Assembly (NCBI RefSeq): GCF_013376105.1
Contig: NZ_JAAMFM010000024.1
Location: 1 to 64,000, forward strand
Reading direction: 5' to 3'
DNA from: Arthrobacter wenxiniae
GTDB lineage: Bacteria; Actinomycetota; Actinomycetes; Actinomycetales; Micrococcaceae
DNA: 64,000 bases
Under the pieces are notes generated by a model, which saw only the letters and a program-made list of their open reading frames with translations, had not been told where the DNA came from and did no database searches. Both the position numbers and the translations under genes were made by a program. Below are positions 18,502-27,752 of the stretch, in pieces (the stretch's first letter is position 1; each line of letters opens with the position of its first letter).

Positions 18502-18534
18502 GTAGGAGTAGTACGACTCCTACTACTCCTACTG
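18502..18534. promoter_or_regulatory. Palindromic operator upstream of kfrA-like gene
   Basis: AGTAGGAGTAGT (18502-18513) is perfectly inverted as ACTACTCCTACT (18523-18534), with an extra half-copy ACTCCTACT at 18517-18525. It lies in the divergent intergene, 14 nt before the kfrA-like start. KfrA proteins bind such repeats in their own promoters, so autoregulation is likely. Confidence 0.7.
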
Positions 18535-18548
18535 TGAAGGGGCTAAAA

Positions 18549-19154
18549 ATGGCCGATGCCAGCTCAAAGAGCCGCGTCTACGCCGCGGCCGATAAGATCA
18601 GCGCCGAGCGGAGCCCGACGATTTCCACCGTCCGGGAACTGGCCGGCGTCAGCAACGCCGACGCCACCCGGTATCTCAAAGAGTGGCGGGATGACCGCCT
18701 CGCCGCTGCAGGCAAGATCGCCGCCGCCCCGCCGTCCGTGACGGAACTGGCCGCGCGCATGGCCGGCACGGTGTGGGCCGAGGCCGCTGCGGCCGCCGAC
18801 GCCCGCCACGCCGAGGTGGAGAAGGCCTGGAGCGGCGAGCGTGACAACAAGGACCGGGAAATCCAGGAATTGGCCAGGGAACTCGACAGGCTCACGGCGG
18901 AGCTGAAGTCCGAAAAGGAGTCCGCCCTGCGCCGCCTGGATGAATGCGCCGCCACGGCCGAAGGGCGGGCCCGTGAAATCACCGCCTTGGCCGCAGAGCT
19001 GGCCGCGGCCACGGCGGCCGCCAACAGCCTGACGACCGACCTGGCGACGGCACGGGCCACTGTGGACACGCTGCGGGCCACCCAGGACGCACTTATTGCC
19101 AGGATCAGCCCCGAATCCCCCGCCACCCCAGAGGAAGCCGTAACCGACAGCTGA
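18549..19154 (+). CDS. KfrA-like plasmid DNA-binding protein
   Basis: The 201-residue product has a helix-turn-helix domain at about residues 1-60 (KISAERSPTISTVRELAGVSNADATRYLKEW), matching the KfrA_N plasmid replication-region DNA-binding domain. A long alpha-helical coiled coil rich in Ala, Glu, Arg and Thr follows (about 85-190). KfrA proteins are autorepressors that also help plasmid stability by multimerising along DNA. The perfect palindrome immediately upstream is its likely operator. Its presence argues for plasmid ancestry of the element. Confidence 0.85.
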   Translation: MADASSKSRVYAAADKISAERSPTISTVRELAGVSNADATRYLKEWRDDRLAAAGKIAAAPPSVTELAARMAGTVWAEAAAAADARHAEVEKAWSGERDNKDREIQELARELDRLTAELKSEKESALRRLDECAATAEGRAREITALAAELAAATAAANSLTTDLATARATVDTLRATQDALIARISPESPATPEEAVTDS

Positions 19155-19174
19155 GCACAGGCCGGGAACGCCAA

Positions 19175-19206
19175 GGGCCGGGACCCTCCGTAGAGAGTCC
19201 CGGCCC
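19175..19206. terminator. Bidirectional terminator between kfrA-like and moxR
   Basis: GGGCCGGGAC (19175-19184) and GTCCCGGCCC (19197-19206) are perfect 10-bp arms in the 70-bp space between two convergent genes. Confidence 0.65.
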
Positions 19207-19223
19207 GTCCCATCTGTCCAGCC

Positions 19224-20449
19224 CTACTTGGCGACGGCTACCTTGTACTTGGTGTTGCCGAACAGTTCCATGAAGGCGTCGGCGAAGCGCTGTGGCAGGC
19301 CCCGGACGTCGTGGGGCATGTTGTTCGCGAGCTTCTGCGCGGAGGGGAAAGCCACATCCGGCTTGCCGCCCTCGGCGCACTTGGCCAGGACGATGGCAGC
19401 CTTGCGCCACAGCTCACCGCCACCGGAAAGGCCCAGCGCCGTGACACCCTGGACGAGGGCGAACAGGCGGTCGGCCCGTTCGTTCTTCCAGTCCACCAGC
19501 ACGGTCCCGTCAATGACCTCGGCCGGGTCGTGACACCCTGGACGAGGGCGAACAGGCGGTCGGCCCGTTCGTTCTTCCAGTCCACCAGCACGGTCCCGTC
19601 AATGACCTCGGCCGGGTCGTGCAGGTCGGCGGCGGCAAGCCACTTGAAGTATTCGGTCGCGGCGCCCTCGCCGACCAGGCCCTCGACGACCAGGAAAGCG
19701 GACTCCTCGTCGTAGCGGTCCAGCCGGGAGAGGACGTTGATGACGTTCGTCCAGGAACGCGGGGACGGCCATGCGCCACCGGCCTTGACCGGGTCGGTCG
19801 GCACCGGCGGGGTCAGGAACTTCGAGTTGACCTTCAAGAACGTGGTCACGGCGGCGGACACCGCAGCCTTGCGGGAGAGCGGATCGGCGGCCAGCATTTC
19901 CGAGAGCGGGAGGGGCTTCGTGTTCTGGAAGCCGGTGCCGACGTTCTCCAGCCAGTTGCTCGTGTCGAAAACCCACTTCAGGTGCATCATGCGGTTGGCC
20001 ATCGGCGCCGGGAGGTCATAGGCGTCCACTGCGGTTTCAATCGGGTTCATCAGGGCCACGATGGAGACGGTGTCGTTGAGCTTGGTGTCGCCGACGTAGC
20101 CTTCCTGCACGACGCGCAACATGCCCTTCATGGTGGACGGGGCGGAGGTGTTGAACTCGTCGAGCAGGAGCAGACCCTTGGCGGCGTTGTTCAGGTTCTT
20201 CACCCACTGGAAGGACGAGTACTTGATGGCACCCTTGTCCTCGATCATCACGCCCAGGAAGTCGGTTGCTTCACGGTTGGAACCGATGACGGTTTCGCAG
20301 TGGCGGCCCCAGCCGGAGGTCGCCGATTCCATGGTGGCCGTCTTGCCCTGGCCGGGCTCGCCGATTACGGCGGTGGGGACGTTGGCTTCGATGCCGGCGG
20401 CAAGGGCGCGCTGGAACGGGGAGCCGGGGAATGAGTTGATCGTTGCCAT
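19224..20449 (-). pseudogene. MoxR-type AAA+ ATPase, disrupted by 89-bp tandem duplication
   Basis: The start at 20449 has AGGAG about 8 nt upstream. The N-terminal part is a MoxR/AAA_5 ATPase: Walker A GEPGQGKTA, Walker B LLLDEFN, sensor region VALMNPIE. A perfect 89-bp tandem duplication (19441-19618) shifts the frame, so the in-frame product ends in unrelated residues at 19238. The ancestral C-terminus (ALGLSGGGELWRKAAIVLAKC ... KYKVAVAK) continues in another frame to 19224. With one repeat unit removed the gene reads through. It may be truncated in vivo or reflect an assembly artefact. A possible 13-codon leader peptide (MRGKQTGDRPPTS) ends at the ribosome site. Confidence 0.8.
19441..19618. 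repeat. Perfect 89-bp direct tandem duplication
   Basis: The unit at 19441-19529 is repeated exactly at 19530-19618. The period is not a multiple of three, so the duplication breaks the MoxR reading frame. Perfect identity suggests a recent event. Confidence 0.95.
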
Positions 20450-20537
20450 GAGGTTCTCCTAAGAGGTAGGTGGGCGGTCGCCCGTTTGCTTACCTCTCAT
20501 GTGTGCGGAGTCCTGAAACCCCCTCACCGCCCCGGGC

Positions 20538-21092
20538 CTAGCCGATGATGCGCCTGATCAGGGCCGCCGCGTCCTGCACCGCAGGGTGGCTGAGCGTGAG
20601 AATTTCCGGGGTGCCGGCTACAGTGAGCCCCGAAATGTCCCACAGCCCGTAGCTGGCCCAGCTCGGCTCATAGTAGGACCACCAGGACACCCCGGCATAG
20701 CCGCCGGTGTCATACATGGCCCGCGCCCACTGCTGCGTGGAGGGCCGGTCCCGGGAGACGACGCTGCTGGGCCGCAGCGACCACTCCTGCAGCGCCCCCG
20801 GGTCATCCAAGTCCAGGATGGCAGGATTCGCCTCGTACTTCGCGAGGGCCTTGAGGGTCCCGCGCGGGGCGCTGGGCGGCGGGGCAAAAATGTCTGCAGT
20901 CCAGATCGGGTACCGGCCGAACGCCTCCGCGGCGGCGCCTTCGGCCGAGTCGCCGACGTAGAGCACCTTGTATTGGAGGTCCGGGTCGTCCACCCGACCT
21001 GCCCCCTGGCGCGGCCAAACATACAGCGGGTGCCCGTTGTCGTTGGGTCCGGCGGCGTCGGGGTGCCAGTTGAGTACGCGCCAGAACTCCAC
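20538..21092 (-). CDS. RES-domain toxin (NAD+ phosphorylase family)
   Basis: The 184-residue protein begins EFWRVLNWHPD and contains VLYVGDSAEGAAAEAFGRY, the core of RES domains in which Arg, Tyr and Glu residues line the NAD+ pocket. PAILDLDDPGAL and YDTGGYAGVSWWSYYEPSWASYGLWD complete the fold. RES toxins (MbcT/ParT-like) degrade or transfer NAD+ and arrest growth. It overlaps its antitoxin gene by 1 nt. It is diverged from the second RES protein at 59141. Confidence 0.85.
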   Translation of the reverse strand: MEFWRVLNWHPDAAGPNDNGHPLYVWPRQGAGRVDDPDLQYKVLYVGDSAEGAAAEAFGRYPIWTADIFAPPPSAPRGTLKALAKYEANPAILDLDDPGALQEWSLRPSSVVSRDRPSTQQWARAMYDTGGYAGVSWWSYYEPSWASYGLWDISGLTVAGTPEILTLSHPAVQDAAALIRRIIG

Positions 21093-21628
21093 TAGGCGAA
21101 GGCTCCCTGTTCGAAGGCGCGGATCGCCTCGATGACCGGGGCGGCACCTTCGAGCCGGTATACGTCAATGGGGCGGGCGCCCAGATGAGGGTCCTGCCCC
21201 TCCAGCCACAGCCGGGCCTGGGCCGGAGTGAAGGCGCCGTGCAGGTAGCCGACGAGGGCGTCCAGGTCGGTGAGCTGGGCCCGGTTGATTTCGTTGGGGA
21301 CATCCTGGCCGGATACCCATCGTCCGGGCCGGTCCTTGTTCACGCCCAGCAGGGCTGCCACCGTGTTGTTGCCGAGGGCCTTCACCAAGCGTTGGGCCAC
21401 GGCGCGGGGGCCGTAGTCAGGGACATCCTTCAATCCGGCCAGGTTCACTTTGGGCGGCGTGGTGGCGGGCAGTCTCACACCCCGCTTGAACCGTTTCGGG
21501 TGAACTTTGGGCGCCTGAACCAGGCCCTTCGGCAGCAGGGCCACCCCGTCCCGGACCTTGACCCGGAACTCCCGGCCGCCACCTTTGATGATGACCGTCT
21601 GTTCCTTTGGCGTGCTATTCGCTGGCAT
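21092..21628 (-). CDS. Xre/MbcA/ParS-type antitoxin
   Basis: The 178-residue protein precedes and overlaps the RES toxin gene. A basic N-terminal region leads into a C-terminal MbcA/ParS toxin-binding region: VAQRLVKALGNNTVAALLGVNKDRPGRWVSGQ, then ALVGYLHGAFTPAQARLWLEGQDPHLGARPIDVYRLEG. The antitoxin normally blocks the NAD+ pocket of the RES protein and represses the operon. Confidence 0.8.
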   Translation of the reverse strand: MPANSTPKEQTVIIKGGGREFRVKVRDGVALLPKGLVQAPKVHPKRFKRGVRLPATTPPKVNLAGLKDVPDYGPRAVAQRLVKALGNNTVAALLGVNKDRPGRWVSGQDVPNEINRAQLTDLDALVGYLHGAFTPAQARLWLEGQDPHLGARPIDVYRLEGAAPVIEAIRAFEQGAFA

Positions 21629-22413
21629 AACCCAACGCTACCTGTTGGGCATCCAATTCTGAAGGGGTGACGCTAATGGTGGGCGGTCCAGGTGTCGGAG
21701 CGCCGGGCCACGTTGTAGACCACCTCGACCCACTCGGGCGGGAACCGGGCGGCGCAACCGCGATGGCCCCCGGCAGGGCCTCCCCCGTCACCAGCGCCTC
21801 GCTGCTGCTGAACACACCCATCGTCGACCAGACGGCCAGGTGCTCTCCGGCGATGGCGGCGTCACGGAGGATCGAGTCTATTCACTTCTGCCGATACCCG
21901 ACCGAATACACCGCACCGTCCACCTTTGCTGTGACCTCGTACGTGGTGGCCTTGGTGTTGACGGCCCAGACACCCGTTGGCCCGATGACCAGGTGGTCGA
22001 TGTCCTTCCGCGGGCTCAACGGGACGGAATGCAGCACCCGGAACCCGCTCCGTTCCAGCCCGGCCACGACGCCGGCCGTGCGCTGCTCCCCGGCCACGCC
22101 TGCCCGATACGAGGCGTCGTCCTGGTTCTCGATCAGCTGGCCGGGACGGTTCGCTGTCAGGTCGGTCCATGGGAGAACGGTCGGTGTGGCAGGCTCGTGT
22201 GCTGGTTCCGACTTAGGGGCCAGAGGCTGCGGCCGGACTTCCGGGGCTGCAGTCACGGAAGAAACGCGGGCCAGGGCCTGATGCAGAAGCTGCGGTGTCA
22301 GCGGATTCCGCGACGGACTCCACCGTGGCCAAGTCCAGGTAGCCGATCCTGGTTCCGTCAGGCAGGTTCACATACAGCCGACGAAGATCCTTCATTTTCC
22401 AGGGGTTGTACAC
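21615..22413 (-). pseudogene. NERD-domain protein, frameshifted and with internal TGA
   Basis: The N-terminus (MKDLRRLYVNLPDGTRIGYLDL) is in one frame up to about 22260. The NERD nuclease-related domain (AGVAGEQRTAGVV, SPRKDIDHLVIGPTGVWAVNTKATTYE) follows in another frame from 22256. An in-frame TGA near 21882 stops it after YSVGYRQK, and the same frame then continues IDSILRDAAIAGEHLAVW to 21615. NERD proteins are often plasmid- or defence-associated. One frameshift and one nonsense change indicate decay. Confidence 0.75.
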
Positions 22414-22592
22414 GAATGCTCGCTCAAGAGGCGCTATCGCCGGCTCCGCCAGTGCTACAGCTGTGCACCCGGGTGGCTCGCCCTGAACGGATCCCGGTTT
22501 CTCCCTTAGCCACTAATCCGCCGCTGACCTTCTTTCTGGCTGTCGGATGCCGAGGATCGTTTCAGGCGCGTAATCGGACGGATGTAGGTGCT

Positions 22593-22880
22593 TCATTTCC
22601 CGTAAACGCCGGTAAATAGATAGCCGTCGCTGCTCTGTCCCGCGACTAGTTTGGTGCCGTCCGCCGAGGAAGCCACTGAGGCCCATCACCGGGTGCCGGC
22701 GCCTGTTAGTTGAACCCACTTCACGCCAGAGTCAGTGGAGGTGAAAATGTAGCCGCCAACCTGCCCGGCGACCAGCTTGGTACCGTCAGCCGAGGAAACT
22801 GCCGAGATCCAGTTCCAGGTTCCGGCGCTGGTTTGTTCCGTCCGCGTGTTGTACCCGTCAATGTACACACCGATCTTCAT
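22593..22880 (-). pseudogene. Remnant of a propeller-repeat protein
   Basis: MKIGVYIDGYNTRTEQ is followed by WISAVSSADGTKLVAGQVGG and a second copy WASVASSADGTKLVAGQSSD, the blade repeats of BNR/Ycf48-like beta-propellers. An in-frame TGA separates the two repeats. The short length (about 95 codons) and internal stop show this is a 3' relic of a larger protein. Confidence 0.6.
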
Positions 22881-22960
22881 TCCATGTATTCTGCCAGCAG
22901 TGGCTGGATCATGGACTCTGGACCGCCGGCTACTCGTCGTCCTCGACACGAGGTCGTGGT

Positions 22961-23833
22961 GTGAAGCGGGCCCGGTCTGGAAAATGTATCCTCGCCCTCA
23001 GCTACGTCGAGAACGGAAGTGTCAGGTTGAGCGACCAGATCTACAACGCAGCGGTCATGCACGAGCGTTTCTCCGATCTCTCAGAAATGCGCTCGTACGC
23101 GCGCAAGATGATCGGCCATTGGGACCGTTCTCGCGAGAAGCCATTCAACATGAAGTCCGAGTTTGACATCCGAGGCGGAGGACCGTTCATCTGGAGCTTC
23201 GTGAATCATGCGGTGAACTTGATGCGGACCGTCATCGAGCTCTCTGAGAAGGACCGAATGCTCCAGGCAATGCCGCTGATCCGACTCATGGTCGAGAACG
23301 CCATGACCGCGATCTGGCTCTACCTCGAGCCGAGCAACGCCACGGCGATAATCAAAGAAGGCTTCCGACAGAGGCGGGCCGCCTTCGAGAACCTGGTCGA
23401 GACCGAAGCCGAGGGATTCGACCATTCCGACATCGACGAGATAGACGGCATCCTGGCAACACTCGACATAAACCTTCCCTCATTCGAGCAACGATGTCGC
23501 CATATCGTCGGAGGGCTCCAGATCTACATCCACTGGCGGCTGCTGAGCACGTACAGCCACGCGGGGATGGGTCTGGGGGACTTCTATTTGGAAGAGATTA
23601 CCGACCGGCCCGGGCTGGCGTTCGCCCCCGACGCAAAGATCCAAGGACACGAGTCATGGCTCGGCACCGCACTCTGCATGCTGGTCGCGGCGATGAAGGT
23701 GTGCAACCTGATCGACGGCAAAGGAAGCCTGAAGTCGCAAATCGAACAGGCAGAACGGAAGATCGGGGTACCAATGGAATTCGCGAAGGTACCTGCAGCG
23801 GACAATAAAAAAAAGAGCGCTCAGGCAGGATAG
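22961..23833 (+). CDS. Hypothetical alpha-helical protein
   Basis: The frame opens with GTG at 22961 (290 residues), but a start further in, such as the ATG of MHERFSDLSEM at 23057, is equally possible. The protein is helical with conserved-looking HAVNLMRTVIELSE, LIRLMVENAMTAIWLYLEP and LLSTYSHAGMGLGDF, resembling DUF5677-like proteins of unknown role. The C-terminus is Lys-rich. It stands alone in the cargo region and its function is unknown. Confidence 0.6.
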   Translation: MKRARSGKCILALSYVENGSVRLSDQIYNAAVMHERFSDLSEMRSYARKMIGHWDRSREKPFNMKSEFDIRGGGPFIWSFVNHAVNLMRTVIELSEKDRMLQAMPLIRLMVENAMTAIWLYLEPSNATAIIKEGFRQRRAAFENLVETEAEGFDHSDIDEIDGILATLDINLPSFEQRCRHIVGGLQIYIHWRLLSTYSHAGMGLGDFYLEEITDRPGLAFAPDAKIQGHESWLGTALCMLVAAMKVCNLIDGKGSLKSQIEQAERKIGVPMEFAKVPAADNKKKSAQAG

Positions 23834-24064
23834 ATCTAGATCCGCCCTGCCTGCCGATCCTCCTTCGCCCTGGATCGGTTGAGGTTGACATCGCCACTTA
23901 GCGTCTCGAATGTCATTTTCCGAAGGCGAGCGCACTGAGCGTCCGAAGTCCTCTGCACTGAGCTAGGGCGCCCGTAAGGGGAACCCCTTAAGTGCTGCAG
24001 ATCTGGGAGACTCCTCGCGGCTCCAAACGCAAGCTGAGGTTGTCCAGAGGGGCTGATAGCGTCG

Positions 24065-25237
24065 GTGAATGTGAACATTCAAGATCAGGACCCTCCGGCT
24101 CCCGCCATTACCCCTGAGTTACAGCGGATTCTCGATGCCGCCGCAGCGATGACCGCGAAGGGGCAAGAGCCACGAAGGCACCACCTGGTCCCGAAGTTCT
24201 ATCTTGAACGCTGGGCCATCAACAACCGCATTCTCGTCACCGATCTCGACATAAACAAAAGCTTTCCTGTCGCACCGATCAATGCGCTGATCGAGACGGA
24301 CTACTACCGCGTCCCCGCGGGTTCCTTTCAGGGTGGTTCACCAGTTGTGTGGGAAACATGGCTGTCCACAATCGAAGGACACGCCAAATCGGTCTTTGAC
24401 GCGATCGACAAGAACGGCCTGCCAAACATCAGCGACATTCAACACGCGCACCTCCTTCACTTTCTCGGAGTCCAGATCACCCGCTCGCGCTCCTACCGTT
24501 TCCGGGCCCGGTGGATGATGGGCCCCGGCTACTACCAGGCGATGGAGCTGGATCGGCCCGGCTCGATCGAAGCCCTGCTGATCAGAGAAGGCAAAGACCC
24601 CTCCCCCGAGAGGATCTCAGAACTGGAGGCCTACTTCGCACAGGTGAACGCCGATCCGTGGAGAGTACCCATGGCGGCTGAGCAGGAGATGCTGATGTCC
24701 ACCGAAGCGGGCGGAAAAATGGCAGAAACCCTCCATTCCCGCCGGCTTGTGCTGTATCGCACGGCCAAACCTCTGCTGACCTGTGACGAACCGGTTGTCC
24801 TCCTACACGAACACATGGGCGCTATTCATCCAGATGACGGCGGATACCTCCGTGCGCCCATCATTGCGTTTCCTTTCGGCCCACGGGAAGTTCTTGCCAT
24901 GTTCCGTGAGGATCTGCCGTTGTCGCGCCCCAACGATGTGGAGCTGGACTGGAGGGAAACGCTGGAGTTGAACAGGGCCATTGCAGGCAACGCACACCGT
25001 CATCTCGTCGAAGGCCCGGACGGGAGGAACGGTGCAAATCTGTACGTTCCCGCGGCAAAGGATCCCGTCCGAATGGTTACGTTGCCGCCAGCCGAAGGTA
25101 ACGGTCATGAAGTTCTATGGACGACGGCGCAGCGCCGCTGGACAGGTGAGCACGACGCTCCGGTCCGCCCGGTCTCAGCCTGGTGGCCAGCCGCAGTCCC
25201 ACCACCCCCGCAGGGACCTGCAAGACCTGCAGAGTGA
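24065..25237 (+). CDS. DUF4238 family protein
   Basis: The 390-residue product starts with GTG (24065, or GTG 24071). It contains RRHHLVPKFYLERWA near residue 38 and KPLLTCDEPVVLLHE in the C-terminal half, the two hallmarks of DUF4238. A Pro-rich tail ends the protein. DUF4238 proteins are frequent in defence and mobile regions; the biochemical role is unknown. Confidence 0.75.
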   Translation: MNVNIQDQDPPAPAITPELQRILDAAAAMTAKGQEPRRHHLVPKFYLERWAINNRILVTDLDINKSFPVAPINALIETDYYRVPAGSFQGGSPVVWETWLSTIEGHAKSVFDAIDKNGLPNISDIQHAHLLHFLGVQITRSRSYRFRARWMMGPGYYQAMELDRPGSIEALLIREGKDPSPERISELEAYFAQVNADPWRVPMAAEQEMLMSTEAGGKMAETLHSRRLVLYRTAKPLLTCDEPVVLLHEHMGAIHPDDGGYLRAPIIAFPFGPREVLAMFREDLPLSRPNDVELDWRETLELNRAIAGNAHRHLVEGPDGRNGANLYVPAAKDPVRMVTLPPAEGNGHEVLWTTAQRRWTGEHDAPVRPVSAWWPAAVPPPPQGPARPAE

Positions 25238-25783
25238 AGTCAGGAGTAGGAATTCAGCCAGCGAGACTGACCCAGGCTGCCCAAGCGGGGAAGACTCACC
25301 CATCACCGGCCGGGCGTGGGGATCTTCCCGTCCAAAGCCTGAGACGTCGAAATTGTCACTACAGACCCGACCGTGTGGTGGGCATTCTGGTCACCCAACC
25401 GTCCCGAACCCATCCTTCTGTTCCTAGAGGAGTGCGGCTATCCGGTGGATTGGACTCCGCACAATTGGGCTTGTCTCCCCACCGACTGAGTACTGCCGCT
25501 CGGTAGCTAGAGCAAAACGATCGGCCATCGGGACACTGCGGAGCGCCGATTGAAGCCGATCTAGTGCAGATCCTGCACTGCGATCGGTGTAGGGCCTGAC
25601 GAAGATGAGTCACATGGCCCTCGGTGAATGGGGCTATCGGGTTCCGCCGGACAGCCGAGGCGTGGACGGACTTCGCACCAGCTACGACGTCAAAGCCGCT
25701 GGCTGTCACTTGCACCTCGACGCCGGCGGCGACTCGGTGCCTTTTGATGAGGCCCGCTCCCGCGCAGCCGATAGGATCCGTAC
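25238..25783. other. Gene-poor stretch with one coding-like fragment
   Basis: No complete gene is supported in these 546 bp. On the plus strand 25343-25489 an open frame without an ATG encodes a coding-like peptide (VWWAFWSPNRPEPILLFLEE, PVDWTPHNWACLPTD) ending in TGA. It may be the 3' relic of an unrecognised gene. Confidence 0.4.
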
Positions 25784-26602
25784 ATGAGCTGGTTCAAACG
25801 CAAAGAGAAGCCACAGGCCGTGGCCGCCATTTCGTCAGAATCCCCTCGAAATCCGTTGGGTCCAAGAAACCAAGAGGCCGCGAACGCCCGTGCCGCTGCC
25901 TCCAAGTCGACCAACTTGTATCCCGCCCCGACGCTTAGCCAAGCGTGGCTGGATCGCTCCGCACCAGCCGAAGATCGTCGTACAGATCTCTGCCCGAACT
26001 GCGGCGGCAAGTTAAAGAAGGTCCCCGGTGCGAAGACGAAGTGCCCCCACTGCGGCCGCCAAATGTACGTCCGCGTGGACCCGCGTATCAACGCAACAGT
26101 CGTTGTCACTGAGGCCGAATTGGAGGGTATCGACGACGCGAATGCCGTCGCGTATGGAACCTGGGAAGAACGACGACAGGACAAGATCCACCGCGCAGCG
26201 GCGCGCGACCGACTTAGACAGAAGTTCGGCTCCACCCCAGACGAAGCCGACGTCAACTGGCAGTTCCTCAACGAGAAGTTTCTGAACGCAGTCGCACACG
26301 ACGACGGGTACGTCATCTTCACGGTCGCTGGCGAGATGACGGAGCAGCTCATGCGCGAGAAGAAGTATGCCGACGCGGTGCATATGGTCGCACGTGTCAT
26401 CGTCAATTGGTGGGTCGACGAGGACCACAATATCCCGCCAGCGTGGACTGCGGTCATCGAGAAAGCCGCAAAGAATGGTGTGTCGCTCGAAGATGCACAG
26501 ACTGCCTTCATCGAAGGCGCGAGAGGGCTGCACGCGATTCCTCGCTACCGTGTGAATGAAGCTGAGGTATGGGACGGTGTCATAGCGCAGGTGCGCCTCT
26601 AG
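25784..26602 (+). CDS. Zinc-ribbon hypothetical protein
   Basis: The 272-residue protein has a basic N-terminus, then a four-Cys zinc ribbon (CPNCGGKLKK ... CPHCGRQMYVR, about residues 68-92). A helical C-terminal domain follows (WQFLNEKFLNAVAHDDG, MTEQLMREKKYADAVHMVAR). No catalytic motif is recognised. Neighbours are unknown cargo genes and a serine recombinase. It could be a nucleic-acid-binding factor, but this is not established. Confidence 0.65.
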   Translation: MSWFKRKEKPQAVAAISSESPRNPLGPRNQEAANARAAASKSTNLYPAPTLSQAWLDRSAPAEDRRTDLCPNCGGKLKKVPGAKTKCPHCGRQMYVRVDPRINATVVVTEAELEGIDDANAVAYGTWEERRQDKIHRAAARDRLRQKFGSTPDEADVNWQFLNEKFLNAVAHDDGYVIFTVAGEMTEQLMREKKYADAVHMVARVIVNWWVDEDHNIPPAWTAVIEKAAKNGVSLEDAQTAFIEGARGLHAIPRYRVNEAEVWDGVIAQVRL

Positions 26603-26808
26603 CTCAGGCGCAGACTTGGCCGCCACAGCGAACCGATCCGCATGCGTAGAGTTCAGGCGTGCGCATCTTTCTCGCCCGATCCAGCGGAGTTCTAGGCCGC
26701 TCGGGTCTGCTGCACGGGTGAGTGACATTTGATTCGCCTAGCCCGAGGAGCTGGCCTGGACAGAAGTTGCCGTGCCCTAGCTGGAAGCTGTGTCAACGTT
26801 TCGCGGCC

Positions 26809-26831
26809 CCGGCTTGTGGTTCACAAGCCGG
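26809..26831. repeat. Perfect hairpin upstream of serine recombinase
   Basis: CCGGCTTGTG (26809-26818) and CACAAGCCGG (26822-26831) are perfect 10-bp arms with a 3-nt loop. There is no T-run, so it may be a recombinase-binding site or a transcript barrier rather than a terminator. Confidence 0.5.
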
Positions 26832-26963
26832 TCGTTCACTGGAGCGTGGGCAGGCGACTTCGGAAAGTTTCAAAAACAGCGTGGTTCCGCGGGTGTCAGC
26901 TTCCCGTATACCCTGCCCGAGAAACAGCCCGGTGATGGGGGGCTAAACGATACACTCAAAACC

Positions 26964-27548
26964 ATGACAGGACTCCTGATCGGGTACGCGCGCGTATCCA
27001 CCAATGACCAAGACCTCACCGCCCAAAAAAACGCATTGCTTGCCTTGGGCGTGGCACCGGAAAAGACGTTCACCGACCAGGGCCTCACCGGTGCCAACAG
27101 GGCGCGGCCTGGACTTGGGCAAGCGCTGGCCGCCTGCCGGGGCGGGGATACCCTTGTCGTGACCAAGCTCGACCGCCTGGCCCGGTCATTGCGCGACGCC
27201 AAGGACATAGTTGATGAACTCACTTGTCGCGAGGTCAAGCTCAGCATCGGTGGCTCCGTCCACGACCCCACCGACCCCGTGGGCAAACTCCTTTTCAATG
27301 TTCTGGCCATGGTTGCCGAATTCGAGGCGGACCTGATCCGAGCACGAACCCGCGAGGGGATGGCCGTCGCCAAGGCAAAGGGCAAGCTGCGCGGAAAGCA
27401 GCCCAAGTTCTCCAAGGCACAAGAAGCGCACTTGGTTTCCATCTACCGGGCAGGAACGCACACGACTGTTGAAATTGCCGAACTCTTCGGCATAGCCCGA
27501 TCCACCGTCTATAGGGCAATCAACCGCTCCGGAGAGATTGCCGTTTAG
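26964..27548 (+). CDS. Serine recombinase (resolvase/invertase)
   Basis: The ATG at 26964 gives 194 residues (MTGLLIGYARVSTNDQDL). The catalytic Ser is in YARVSTNDQD, and KLDRLARSLRDA and EFEADLIRARTREGM are the other family motifs. A C-terminal helix-turn-helix (TTVEIAELFGIARSTVYRAI) completes a Tn3-resolvase/Hin-type enzyme. It is intact and probably resolves or inverts DNA within the element. Confidence 0.92.
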   Translation: MTGLLIGYARVSTNDQDLTAQKNALLALGVAPEKTFTDQGLTGANRARPGLGQALAACRGGDTLVVTKLDRLARSLRDAKDIVDELTCREVKLSIGGSVHDPTDPVGKLLFNVLAMVAEFEADLIRARTREGMAVAKAKGKLRGKQPKFSKAQEAHLVSIYRAGTHTTVEIAELFGIARSTVYRAINRSGEIAV

Positions 27549-27752
27549 GGCTTCGTTAGGCTTGTTGGGGCAGTGCACAGGACTTCGGACACTCAGTGCA
27601 GTCGCCTTCGGAAAATGACAACACGCCGCCTTCGGGCAGCACTTATAGAGCTGGAGTCCGTGAGACTCCGGAGCTGTGAGGCTAACGAGGAATGACATCG
27701 AGATCTTCCCGACGTGCAAGGCGTCCTAGCGCCGCGTTGTTAAAGTTGCTTC

